A stretch of DNA of 64,000 nt, from positions 6,682,201 through 6,746,200 of the forward strand of contig NC_089684.1 in the NCBI RefSeq assembly GCF_031753505.1. Direction: 5' to 3'. This document shows, one piece after another, positions 24,401 through 36,600 of this stretch (position 1 is its first letter; each line of letters starts with the position of its first letter). Under the pieces are notes generated by a model. It was not told where the DNA came from, made no database searches, and saw only the letters and a program-made list of their open reading frames with translations. Both the position numbers and the translations under genes were made by a program. The DNA is from Anomalospiza imberbis. Its lineage: Eukaryota > Chordata > Aves > Passeriformes > Viduidae.

Positions 24401-27400
24401 AGCAGAAAACAAATCACAGGATACTTCAAAGTCAGATCCTGTGACTAGAGGAGGCTGTTAATCAATGCAGTTTAATACAAAGCCCTCTGCCTCACCGATG
24501 TTAAGATATGCGTGCTGAGGTGAGCCGGCAGTGATATTAAGAACCATACACAAATTTCTTCTGAATAAAAATGATGCATCAGCCCATAACATTTATTAGC
24601 CTATACAAACTCTCAGGAATCCAACTTTCACTGCAAGTGTCTTTTTGGATCTATTTACATCAGAAGATGTGGTATGAACGATAGCATAATAAGTTTTACT
24701 ATGTTTCAGGCATAAGTGACTCATACATCATTCCATTTGAAAGAAAAAAATCCTAACATGCAGTACGATATGTTACTGCAGCTGCTCCATGGGAATAACG
24801 ACATATCCATTTGGAAGGAAAATACATTTATGAAAATGCCTGATTAGCAGAAAACAATTCATTATAAACAATAATACCTAACTGCTTTTTTGATGGTTTT
24901 ATGGTCACAGTCTCTTTTCATGGAATCTATTGGATTAAATGCATTCAGCTCTTCCCCTCCCATCCCCAGCTCAAAATAGTCTTCATTGATGTTTTCCATA
25001 AAAACCAAACAAAAAAACAGCCTTTGAAGGAGGAGCTGTCATGTGAGTTGAATGTAAAGTTACTGGACAGAGTGCATCAAATTATCTTCTTACTTCAGGC
25101 ATCTCCTACCAGGATCCCAGTTTGAGGGCAGATATGCATGTTCTCCTGTTTGCTTTGCAAAATACTGTATTTTCATCTTGCATGCCTCCAATCCCCTGCA
25201 AAGGTTACGAACTGAATGCTGCAAATTGGGCAGGAAACAAACCTCTAAGAATCGCACAACATATGTGAAGTCAAGGCAGTGCACCTGCACCTGTGACCTC
25301 CTAGAGACAAGGCTTCCCAATATCTTGGCCTTCCCTTTTACAACTAAGGAAATCTCTACCTTCTTACCTCTTACCTTTCCTTAGGCTTTTATTTACTTAA
25401 TGGACACTATTTTCCCTCACATCATAATTAAAAAGTTTCAGACACCTTTTCTGTTACAAATTCATTAATTTATTCCACTAAAATTCCACTAAAAAATTAT
25501 CAAGACAAGAACATGTTGGTATGTTGATTGTAGCACTAGTTAATGAATTATGCAATTTAATTAAACCACTAGCATACTAAAATAAATGTAGAAATTATTT
25601 ACAGCACTTTGGGACGTGTACATGGGATAACATAAGGACACAGGTAGTACTGGTAATGTCATTGCTTACTTTTCATGAAAGCAATCTCAAGACATGTTTA
25701 AAAAACAATGGGCTAAGTAGAGACAGTTGAGCAGTTCTTATGGACTGTCCCACAACCACTCACCAATACAAACTGCAGACTCTTCAACACCAGAAGATAC
25801 CCAGAACTAACTTTGTTCCCACCTGCTGCTGAAGAGGCATCTCAGATGGTATCCCCAACTTTGGGGCCATGTAAGGGTGACAAACCAGGAGAGACAGCAG
25901 CTAACCAGAGAAAAGACATCGGAATGTTTTGCTTGATTCAGGCCAGAGGATTAAGTCTGGGTCTCCTACCTTCCAGGTGAGTGCCTCAGCTAATGAGCCT
26001 GCAGCTAATAGCAGAGCAACTTGTTATCCCTCTTTTTTTTCATTAAAATCTCTGAAGAACTGTGTTTAGTTCCTCATCAAGATAAATGCCAAGCCTGCTA
26101 AATTTTTCATGACACTGAATTCTTGTTCTCTGAATTCTGCCAACCCTAGTTATGTGTGAACATTTCAGACTCCCTCAGGCATTTATTTTACTACAGAGTC
26201 CTGAAATACTTAAGTCTATTAAGACCTAAAATAAACAGGCAAAAAGGAGGAATCTGCTAGTTGTTCCTCCAATCTACATTTTAAGTACACAGTGCCTACA
26301 CCAGTGAAGTTCAAGAATTATTCTCAGTGTCACCAGTGAAATGATGGTACATGTGGCAACACGTGCATCAAGCCATGTCAGCTACCACAGTGGGGTTCAG
26401 CTCCACACCACAGCAGGAGCAGCACTGTCTGCAGGCTGTAAAGATCCAGCCAAATAAGGTGGATCCAGAAAAGCTGGATTTACTAAACACACACACAATG
26501 GCTAGTCGGCATGAGCATTACCTCTGGGTTTGTGCCCAACACAGTCCCTGCCTGCTCCCTTTTTGCCAGGAAAGAGGACAGCTAGGATCAGACTATGACT
26601 GAAGAATAATTCACACTACTTGGCCCTGGTTACCCTCCTCACCAAAGCCTTTCTGGAGCAGAAAGCGTGCTGGCTGAGGGCTAGGCTGGCTTGCTGCTGT
26701 GCGTTGAACAAGTGGGAGCTTGAGGAAAGGAGGCCAATCATCAAAAGACTTCAGCCAGGCCTTAAAGGGCAGCAGACAACTGACTGAATTTACCATGGGG
26801 CTGCAAGTCTTGCTGTCACATATGCTATGAGCTGTGCCTCCCTAAACTCCCTGAGAGAACATTCAGAAAAAAATCCCTACATAAATTATCGGGATTTTAA
26901 GTCACCTACGGAAAAAATAATTTTACGGTCACTCCCAGTTTATCAGTGCATTCTGTTGATGCTCTCTCCATAGTAGGTCTGAAAACAGACCAAGCTTATC
27001 TTGAGGTCTCTTACTACAGAAACTCCAAGAGCACTTCCATCCACAATGTTTCAGTATTATTGCTATAGCCATCGGGATTATATACTTAGAAAAGAAGTAC
27101 AAATGGCCAATTCGTGGCCAGAAAATATCAAGCCTGACATCAGATCTAAAGATCAATGTTGTTGTCTTAGTGAAACTCCGTGCAGGTGTGAAAAAATATG
27201 TATGGATTGCACAGTCTTATGTTGGATATGCTATGTAAAAAGAAGGCAATGTTAGTACTAAATCAGCTGTCATGAGTTGCTGGTATGCACAAATCAACAG
27301 CTCATGCCTGTCCCTGGCACATCCTCAGAAATCTCCCCAAAGACCAGACCATCTTCTACATAATGCCTCTTATTATCCATACTTCCACTTTTCTAGTTTT

Positions 27401-29181
27401 CTTTTAAAGTACTTTGTGTCTTCTTCTACATCTATATTGTTTGAAGCAAACTTTAAAAATCCTCTCATTAAACAGTTTCTCTCCGACATTTTTTCAAATT
27501 ATTTTTATATAGATGTTAGTCCTCAGGAGAACAGTGCTCAAAATTCCTGTAATGAACCTAGATTTAACATGGCTGTAATATGTCTCTATAATCCTGGCAG
27601 GTGATGCTGCCTAAAAGCACAACCTAAGATGAAAGGCCTCAAAGCTTTTTGTCATTCAGGCTTGTGAGGGATTTTTGTCCACAACACAAAATCTGACAGC
27701 AGGGTCTTGCCAATGTCCAAGCAAACTGGAATGCTGATATCCAGCTTGGTCATTGCCCTGTTTCTGACACTGCCAAAATACTTTACCAAAGAGATCTTTC
27801 AGAAGGCATAACCAAAAGGATTTCCCTAGACATGAATACAGTGGGGAGAGATGTGGGGGAGTCTTCCTGAAACCTGTAATTCTGTAAAGTTCATGTACTT
27901 ATCATTAAAAAAGTAGGGTTGGACTAGAACTTGACAGTTCTTTTACACGCTAATTCCCTGTGCTAGTGAAGAATTATGATGGTACTTCAGTTTTCTGATC
28001 TGTCCACAGTAATTTTCAAAAGTAAAAGAACAGGAACAAAATCATCATCAGGCAGTTCTATGTGAGTCCCACATAAACAGTTCTCAGTTCTACAGGTAAA
28101 TTTTCATTTAACCTTTGCCTGCCAAACTGTTCAAATTAAATGCACATCATGTTAGTTCCATGTAATTCATTTTACCTCATTACCTTGTGTTTTTTCCCTG
28201 TTTTTCACTCTCTTCACTTCACTGACTTTCACCTTGACAAACTGAAAACATGCCAATACAAAAACTGTTTCTACCTATAATTGGCAAAGTCTTTATGCAC
28301 AACTGGAAAAATGCTCTAATCCCAGTTACAACAGCACTCTTTTCTCATAATGGCAGTATAAGCTTGAGTGTTGCTTTTGTGATGAATCGGATCTCATGCC
28401 CTGAACGCCCATGGCAGAAGAAAAAGGGAATCAGTCATTTCTCCCACTGCGGACTGACAGGATGTGAAACACAGAGAGTGAAGTTGGAGCATCAGAGCTG
28501 CCAGTTTTTCCATCACACGGGACTCTATAAAGGACCAAAAAGCCCATTTCTGTAAGATAAAAACACAAGAACAATATCTTGCTCTACCTCCATGGACTGA
28601 GTGGGACAGAGCTCTCCTCAGCAGAGCTCTGCAGTGAAATCATGGCTACGCTTCCGCAGATACCTGAGAAGCTTTACTGCTCTTTGCTTTCAAGAAGCAA
28701 AAGGACCTGCTGCCAAGGATTTCACCTGCAATACTCTTCTGCCTTGTGGAGTGAGAACTCCACTTAAGGGCATTAAGAGCTCAGGAACTTGATAGATTCA
28801 AAATTTAAGACCAGTGTGACTAAAATCCATTTCCAAATCCTTAAAATCTGAATATATAATACAAACACTGAAAGAGCTTTGTCCAAAGAAATATTAGATT
28901 GTGACCCCAAAAGTATCCTTCAGTCACGTTTTTTATACAGCTTTGAATGGGAACTGTGTAATGAGGAATGTCAGATGAATATTCCCCCAAAATGAAATAT
29001 GACAAAAGCTTCACTCAGAAACCACACATGGTGCTGTCACACATTTATTACCCACAAGCTAAAATTTGTCTAATGTAATTTAAGATTGATAATTACTGAT
29101 AGAGGACATATGTGTTTTCAATAAAAAGAAATTTCTGAATTAAAAATACTGCTTCCTTTCTAGAGGAACATGGTTTGAAAT
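21489..29181. other. Long intronic stretch, no gene seen
   Basis: No exon was recognised. GC-richer patches lie at about 21540-21730 and 26370-26800 without identifiable content. The stretch 24640-24880 has E-box-like and ATTA-containing sequence with low simple-repeat content, but nothing firm can be said. Confidence 0.5.
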
Positions 29182-29259
29182 AACATCTCAGACTTATATA
29201 ATTGAAATAACAACTCTATAAACATCTCAGACTTATATAATTGAAATAACAACTTTATA
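29182..29259. repeat. Two-copy tandem duplication, 39-bp unit
   Basis: Two adjacent 39-bp units (29182-29220 and 29221-29259), each starting AACATCTCAG, differ at one position (a C/T near the end, AACTCTATA versus AACTTTATA). The near identity suggests a fairly recent local duplication, such as replication slippage. Confidence 0.95.
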
Positions 29260-29719
29260 AATTTTCAGGATTTAAAAGTTTTTTTTCTCTGTAAATGAAA
29301 TCTTGCTCTTCCTTCAACTGCTTGCATCATTCTCTCAAACACAAGAAAGGGAAATGAAAATATACAAAATCAAACAAAGCAAAACGTAATAGTATGTTAC
29401 TTAAAAATAAGAGCAGAAGACTTGCATTTTTTAAATCCAGCTTTCAACAACTGATCTGGTTTTAATTTATGATTAAAATGATTGTTATTATGTTAGTGGG
29501 AAAAAGGAACTCTGTTATGGTGGGTGTTACAGAAGTATGGGAAAAAACCCCAAATTTTTCTGTGAATGAAGTAAGAAATGGCTGGCACTAGACAGCATTC
29601 ACCTGAGAGTGCAAACTGAAAAGGGAGAACAACTGAATTAGTAATGAACATCCCTCTCCACAGTGCCTTGCTACTCCATGTCTCCACTGTGGCTAATGTG
29701 CTGCCAAATCGTAATACAG

Positions 29720-30545
29720 GCTCCAAAGAAGCTCCAGGGGAACGGCAACCTGCAAACCTGACATCTATACGCTAGTGAAGTTAATAGAAACTATAATAGC
29801 AAAAAGACTAAGTGGGCCCTAAGTGGGGTCTAAGAAGAATCAAATTTCAGTTTTCATTAAGTGAAGCCTTACAAAATTAACCCAATTCTTTGAATAGCTC
29901 AAACAAACATGTGAAACCAGTGATCCAGTCAATCAATTTCAAAAAAGCTTTTAACAAGTACTTTACCAAAGGCTTTTAAAGGAACTAAGCACCCATGGCA
30001 AAACAGAAGTCTCTGCACAGCAACATGACTGGTTAAGAGACAAAACCAGAAATTAGGGGTAAATGGTCAAACCTGCATAGTGAAGGAAGCCTACCAGTGG
30101 AATACCACAGCGATCTGCACTGGGATCGGATCCCCTTCCCATACCTGTAATTGACCTGGAAAGGTAACTGAGCACTGAAGCAACCAAGTTTGCAGATGAT
30201 ACCAATTTATTCATGGCTGTAAGGATGAGGGGCAAGTGGTGAAGAATCACAGGACCTTATGAAATTGAGTGACTAGACAATGGAATGGTAAATTAAATTC
30301 AGTGTGGATAAGTGTAGAGTGATGCACATGGGAAAATATAACCTTAACTTCACATGTACAGTGATGGGCTCTGAGCTGAACATTATCACTCAGGAGTGAG
30401 ACCTTGAGGTTACAATAAATAGTGCCATCAAAATGTCAGCTCAGTGCTCAGCTGCCAAAAGAAAGCAGCCCAAATATTAGGTATTGTTGGGAGCTGAACA
30501 GGAAGCAAAGCAGAGAACACAATTATGCCGCTTTGTAATGTCACT
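29720..30545 (+). mobile_element. Fossil reverse transcriptase of a CR1/L2-clade non-LTR retrotransposon
   Basis: The plus strand keeps the RT motifs in canonical order. INFKKAF (about 29932-29952) corresponds to the DFSKAFD motif; SGIPQRSALG (30096-30125) to SGVPQGSVLG; and KFADDTNL (30186-30209), with the two catalytic Asp codons, follows in the same frame at the expected spacing. HMGKYNLNFT (around 30325-30354) and MSAQCSAAK (near 30435) correspond to the HxGxxN and QC..AxKKA motifs, and AENTIMPLC (30510-30536) to a later conserved block. Frame changes and stop codons separate these blocks, so it is a dead copy. It belongs to a different lineage from the CR1 at 13673-15055, because its later motifs (GSEL, ENTIMPL) are not those of avian CR1. 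Outer boundaries are uncertain. Confidence 0.75.
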
Positions 30546-33120
30546 CAGTTCATACACTGTCTCTTCTTCCAGTGATATGTTTTGGGGACATGCTTTGTCA
30601 CTGAGTATTTTGTGTTTACTTTTAAAAAGATTAGAGCAAAACAGAAAGCATCTTAAAACAGAAGAGTGACCTGTAATTAGGGGGACAAAGACAGTAATTT
30701 CAACGCTGTCTGCATCTCAGTTTCACAAGAGTTCTCTGAGACTGTACCTAAACTCAAGGAGAGAGGGTCTTCTATGTACTTGCAGATAAACCATTAAAAA
30801 AAAGAGGTTGACGAATTACACACATACAACCAATGAGCTCTATTATAAGGCATTGCTATACATCAAAAGCTTAGCTACAGCTAAGTGCACAAGCTTTACC
30901 CAGTACTTGAAATCCCTGGGAAAGGACAAGTTTGAAGATTTGCCTTCACTCCAGCAGCATACAGCCAACTAAAATTCATTTTGCCATGTCATTTTGAAGC
31001 GACAAGGTTTTAAGCCTTAAGAGTTGGTACAAGTGCCCACAAAAGGGTAAGTAAAAACAATTTAAACTAAAAATCTTCAAAGTCTTGTGTTACTCCCTGC
31101 TCTCTTTTCCTCATTTTCTTCCCTATCAGATAGCCTGCTCAGGATGCCGCTGGAACCAGTCTTTTAGTGCTTGACAACAGAAAATCACTTGTACCTACTG
31201 ATGTTCTGTAACAGGGAATAACTAAATTAAGTCTAGGCCTTCAGATTTCTAGCTAATTTCTACACATCTCTACTACGACACCTACTCCTTGCTTTTATGA
31301 GAAAGGGCTTGTCTGTGTGCTCATGGACTGGTATTACTTGTATCTTTGATTTCATGAGCCACGAGAATGTTCTGGTTTTTATTTGGACTGTTACACATCA
31401 GACGTAAATTCTGTCTATCAGTAGTGGCTACCTATAGTGTACCCTCTACTTACTTGCATAAAATACTGTCTATTTACTTCACATAGTCCCACTCTTATGT
31501 ATAGGAGAAATACACTCTCACCACAATCTATAACCAACCTTTACAGTAGCTTTGCCTATTATATAATGGAATAAATACAGAAAAAGAGAGAATACATTGA
31601 AAGAAAAAGCAGCGTTGTGATAGTTAGTTATCACCTAACTTTAAACTCACAAATGTATCAAAAAGAACATGAGTATTTTTTAACAAGAAATAAAGCTATG
31701 CAGGGTATTTAATTAGCTTAAACTGTTAGCTAAGAGTTGCTGCAGATGGACTAATAACACATTTAAAACAGACCAAGATGAAAATTACTTTTTGCCTTTG
31801 TTTTAGCCCTACATTTCATTAAAAATCCCTTAGTGATTATTTATATTCAAATGTTACAGTGTTACACTATGAAATAAAGATTTTTTTTTTATTCTTTTCC
31901 TACAGCTGTAATTTTCTACTGTTGAAGTAATTGAAGTTTCTTTCTTTTTCGAAGGAACTTCTCAATTTGTGCTGTCCAAGCATGTTTTAAAGACACATCA
32001 TGAAGGACACTCAGCAGGATGAGCTCTGGAAATATAAGTTATCTCAACTAACAAAAAAGCATCTACAGGAAAAAACAGTATGATTTTAATTAAAGTAGAA
32101 TGAAGAACACGAAGTAAATATTAGCTGGTTGCAATGCACTAAAAATTTCAGTCACCACAAATAAATGAGAGTCAATCCAACCTCTCACAGAAATGCCTTC
32201 AGCATTCTTAAGACAAGGCACAGAAATGGTGAAGCTGTGACAGGATGGAGACTCCAGGCAGGCACATCACCTCACTAACTCAAGCTCCATGTCCATCTAT
32301 CAGATGAGACGACATTTCTGCAAGACTGCGCTTACTTTAGTTAACCAAAGAAAACCAAAATCAACCACCACCAACCGGGCAACCACCACTGTCTCTCTCT
32401 CTCTTTCTCTCCCGCTGCCCACAACAAATTAAGTGACTGTCTGTCTCCTGAAGTGACAGAAGAAACATTAATTAATCACAGAATCCCTTGGATCACTAGA
32501 TAAATCATTCTGTCGAGCCCATGTTGTTTTCAAAGGGCAGGGCTAAGCTGCTGCAGCTACAGCTGCTGCCTTTGAGCACTGGCAGTAGCACTGGGCAGCT
32601 ACAGATCACCGGCAGAACAGGTGAGGTGCAAAACAGCAGCCAGTCCTGCAGAAGTCCTAAAGCACCCTGAAACTTTAATTCTGTTATGCAGTTAGAAAAC
32701 ACTGAATAGATGAAGTTTTCAGAAAGCCATTCTAACAGAATTCCTCATTACAGCTCTAATTACAAGCTCTCTTTACAGCGTACACCTGCCAACATTGCGA
32801 AAAGCACTTTGCTTTAATGGTCACTACAACTAAAAGAACAGTTTGCTATTTATAGTAGCAGGTGAACTTTTCTTATTTGGCTGCTTAAGCAGCCAACCCT
32901 TGAGTTGAATGTAATTAGGGAGGGGATATTCAATTTACAGTATCCACAAGTAATGATAATTACACTGGTTCAGAAAAGCTGTTGGTAAGCATAAGAAACC
33001 CTTGTAATTACATCCCGTTTCCAAAATTACTTGAGCACTGTGAACTTGAAGCATTTCAGCAAATGAAGGCCAAGGCACATAAAGGAGAGCTACGGCACTT
33101 AAAAAGCTGCACTGTTTCAC
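30546..33120. other. AT-rich intronic DNA between the RT fossil and the CpG island
   Basis: No gene was recognised. A short CT repeat lies at 32391-32413. A small GC-richer patch (32510-32660) begins with AATCACAGAATCCCTTGG just upstream, which resembles the end of a CR1 or SINE tail but is too short to assign. Confidence 0.5.
32391..32413. repeat. Short CT/TC microsatellite
   Basis: TC dinucleotides with one TTTC interruption, about 23 bp, in the region leading to the CpG island. Confidence 0.85.
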
Positions 33121-33610
33121 ATAATGAGCCGCCCGACCGGAGGGAGATCGCAGAACGCGCTCCGTAACTCACCCCGACAGCCCACGCCATCTCCTTCCTG
33201 CTCACAAACATCCATTAAGAAAAACATAAGCCGGCTCCCTCACTGCCTCCTTCCCATCCCTCGCCAGCATTGCTCAGCTCCCCTCGCAGGGTGGCCCCGG
33301 GAGCCAGCCCATGGAAGCGTGCCGGGCTCCGGGAGCCTGTCTCGGGCTCCGGCTGCCGATCCTGCCCCGCTCAGGAGCTGCGAGCGAGGAAACGTCGCCG
33401 CGTCCCCCCGGCGGCAGCACCGCGCCGGCAGCGGATTAGCTCGGTCAGCAGCCGCCAGGACAAGGCGAAAAATAAACAAATAACCACGTTCACGGCAGCT
33501 GCGGCGATCGCTCTCCGGAAAATTATTCAGGCATTATGAGGGAGACGGTACTAAACGCTGCCACTTGCAGCTTCACGGCTCTCTGCGTCTTCGCATCAGC
33601 CTGGGATGAG
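33121..33610. promoter_or_regulatory. CpG island, candidate alternative promoter
   Basis: By eye about 45 CpG dinucleotides fall in some 490 bp, most densely at 33300-33520, while the flanks on both sides are AT-rich with CpG nearly absent. Un-depleted CpG of this kind in vertebrates usually marks a germline-unmethylated promoter. The island lies upstream, in the sense of the minus strand, of the teneurin exon at 11283-11492, and a minus-strand splice donor sits at its downstream edge. No clear TATA box is seen, as is usual for CpG-island promoters. It could start an alternative teneurin transcript, an antisense or unrelated lncRNA, or both. Confidence 0.6.
33173..33227 (-). CDS. Possible alternative first coding exon (short N-terminus)
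   Basis: On the minus strand inside the CpG island a frame opens at ATG 33227-33225 and encodes MFFLMDVCEQEGDGVGCR. It then has one extra G before the donor GTGAGT (33172-33167). The phase left is 1, the same as the teneurin exon at 11283-11492, where the join would make a Gly codon. A stop (TGA, 33242-33240) precedes the ATG in frame, so the frame cannot extend upstream. Both candidate ATGs (33227 and 33215) have weak Kozak contexts, with no purine at -3. The phase match has a one-in-three chance of being accidental. It could equally be a non-coding 5' UTR exon or not an exon at all. No known protein is recognised in it. Confidence 0.2.
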
Positions 33611-34439
33611 CACTTAAGGAGTATCATCGGAGAGCTTGCCCAGCTGAGCATCTTCCATTATGTTTTTGTCTTAAAAGGAGATAGCAGGAACCTCTCTGCC
33701 TGACAGGCGAAAGGCTTGTCATAATTCATTAATAACACAGCCTTGCTCAGGTTTCCTTCAATGAAATCAGGCAGGCATCCTATGAAGAAAATGCTGAGTG
33801 AACAACAGCTTCTCCAGACACAATGCAATAAACTTGCCAGTACTTGGCACCATTTGGTGTCTGAGACAAGGATGACCAACGCTATTCGACAAGACCTGCC
33901 AGAGTCCCTTAAGGCTCCTAGTGAAGAAACTCAAAAACCCAAGCAGTAATTCCTCAGCAGGATGCAATTCGCTGCTTGGAAGCAAAACCTTCACGTTTCA
34001 GCTGCAGAGACAAATGTACCAGTCTGCTTTTGCTATGCTCAGGGTAAAGCTGGCAATTTACTCTGAGGAAATGTTTGCATCCAAAGGGAAAAAAGCAAGA
34101 AGAGGTGTGGTAAAAAGCAACAACTACAATATCAGATAAGTGAAAAAATTAACAAGACTATCACAAGTCTTCCATCACCTAGAAAATACAGCTGAAGTTA
34201 TCTGTAAGGAAAGAAAACAAGCTCAGGCCAACTGTCAAGATAAAGTCATTAGGATGCCATCTAAGCAGGAAAGACAGAAAATTACTTACTTTTTAATTTT
34301 TTTCCTTTGTCTAGTATGCATCCATTCATACAGCACCTGTTATATTTAACTGAGTCTCATGTACTTCCTCCTAAGAGATTGGTTCCATCATGAAAAAAAA
34401 TGAAGAAAGGTACTCTTACTTGTATTTGATCTACTAGCT
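33611..34439. other. Transition region beside the CpG island, no gene seen
   Basis: Composition falls back to AT-rich. Short plus-strand open frames (33743-33949, 33921-34139, 34140-34349) lack recognisable domains. A strong-looking minus-strand donor-like GTAAGTAAT lies near 34290, but its exon side is A/T-rich and non-coding. Confidence 0.45.
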
Positions 34440-35030
34440 TTCCATACACTGACATTGCTTCTTATGACAAAATAATCTAGTAATCCAGTAAGAATGTACT
34501 GACGATGGTTAATTAACGATTTTAGAGTATCTGTGTCACAAAATCATCTTTTTTGCAATAAAGTGGGCTCAGGTAATTTGCAAACAGCACAATATTATCG
34601 CTTCCCTAAGCTCCTTCGTGTTTTACTGAGGCATGATAATTTATTTTGAGTGCAATATCTGTCATTAAAACTGTGGCTTATAAACATTATTAGAAACAGC
34701 TCTATTAGCATGTCTAGAGATTGCTGTATTTGAGCAGAATGCAACTGATTGAACAGAAATCACTAAAGGTATTTAATGATTTCATGAGAAAAATAAGTGA
34801 CCCTCACACCCCTAATGGATTAATGTCACTTATGTGCAACACATTGCATAATGCTGACACAGAGCTACTCAAAGCAGTGTCACTTTTCATATGAGTGCCT
34901 TAAAACCTTATCAAAGGGAAATTGTGTTTTAATGCTATTTCAGATGTCATTTTTGAGAGGATTTTTACAATCCCATTTCATAAAGCAGAAAGCCTGATCT
35001 GAATTGTTACAAGTAGCTTTTGTCATTGGC
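34440..35030. promoter_or_regulatory. Candidate conserved non-coding element
   Basis: The stretch has many homeodomain-type cores (TTAATTAACG, ATTAAT, TAATTTATTTTGA), balanced strands, no simple repeats and no open frame. This texture is common in vertebrate developmental enhancers. It is a judgement from sequence texture only; conservation has not been tested. Confidence 0.25.
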
Positions 35031-35989
35031 ACATGTACTAGGTCACCCTCTGAAGTTAGCTGGTGAAGGAAATCCTGAACACAGGAGGAGGGTAACACTT
35101 TGAAACATTACTCAAACAACCTGTTTATTGTCAGCTTTCATCTCTCAATACACCTTTGCCTATATATCTGAATCTTCCACTAATTACCAAGAGCATGCTT
35201 TGCTAGGGAAGGCAAACTACTCCTCATGGTCAGTACTACAGCACAAGAGACGGGATGCACAGCTCCCCAGTATGCTTCTTGGGAATGCAGAGGTGGGAGA
35301 TAATCCAAATGACAAAGTAAATGCCACTAAATAAATGCTTGCTTCTCAGCCATTTAGGCAACTTCTCAGATCTCTTAAGAGCGTGCATGTCTGTCTGTCC
35401 ATTTTCAATACACTGCTTTTTAATCCCATTTTTCATTAAAAAGCAACTGTGGGTTGCAACTGAGCACAATTGAGCAAACCACTTCATGGTCTCACTCCTC
35501 CATTTTGACTTTAACAGACTGAAGATGAAAATATGCAGTATTTACTTGGTGTTTCTTCAGTGACATGAAAGCTCCTTTTTGGGAAAGAAACAAGTCAAAT
35601 TCAACATGTCACCATGCACTAAGCAGACTTTGCCATGACAAAGCTGCCTTTACAATTCCTTTATAGCAAACCCAAACATAACTAGGGGGAGCTGATGTTT
35701 GATTTTCTTCTTCTATTTGCCATATTACCTATCATAATTTTTTGTGCAACATGAAGAAATGAAAATAACTAAAAAAAACCCAAACCTTTTTCCTAAAGAT
35801 AATACAGTCCTAGCTTTCATACACAGTTTTCACCTGAAGAAATGGGAAAAAACTCTGTTCAGACAAGCAGGGAAGCAAATACAAAAGCCTTTTCTGACTG
35901 CCTTGAGCATTTCCTTATTTCTCCCCAAAGGATATAAAAACTACTCCAGTAAATGTAGCATCATAATTGGCTATAATTGACTCCATCCT

Positions 35990-36600
35990 TCAATTTTTAA
36001 GGTAATCTATAAAATATGGATCTTTTTGTCAACTGGGAGACAATTTTGTGACACCACACTGTTTATCTCGTTACAGTCATCTCAGCTGCACTTGGTATCA
36101 TTTGTTACCACTCAGACTACCTTATTTTGGCTTTAATCCTGCACCTCTCTACATTTAACGCACTGCACACTAGTTAGCTCCAGCACCAAACACTTTGAGT
36201 GCTACCAAAGGGAATTAATTGCCGCAAGATCATTGTCACAGGGGATAACAGTAGCAATGATACAGCAGCAGGTGAAGCACCAGCAAGCAAGCTGTTCCAA
36301 TCCATCAGCATACTCATGCTATTCTGTCGTTAGCCCATCTCACAACTTACTGCACGTGAATCAGAGGGGATGGGGGACAGAACAACAATGCAAGGTTTAA
36401 CTGCTTTGCTGCTGTTTTTCTATTACACCTATTGTTTTATTGAATTTGCAGCATTTTAAAGTAAACGTCTAACACTCTGGCTGTACAGACTGTTATGACA
36501 TCATGGCAGTTTTGCGTCAGACTCTTAGGTCACAACAGTATGATGACCACTGAATGGAAATGACTGCATCTGGCCATTTCTAATAGCTGAAATACCGTGA
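35990..36600. promoter_or_regulatory. Candidate conserved non-coding element
   Basis: Non-repetitive, non-coding sequence with clustered candidate factor sites: ACAACAATG and ATTGTTTTAT (SOX type), TGACATCA and TGCGTCA (CRE/AP-1 type) and GGAATTAATT. It lies about 2.5 kb upstream of the CpG island in the minus-strand sense. Inference only. Confidence 0.25.

Noticed and set aside
33124..33483. 119-codon plus-strand open frame in the CpG island
   Set aside because: CpG-rich sequence lacks stops on both strands; the Arg/Pro/Ser-rich translation is typical of such shadows. No plus-strand donor of good quality follows.
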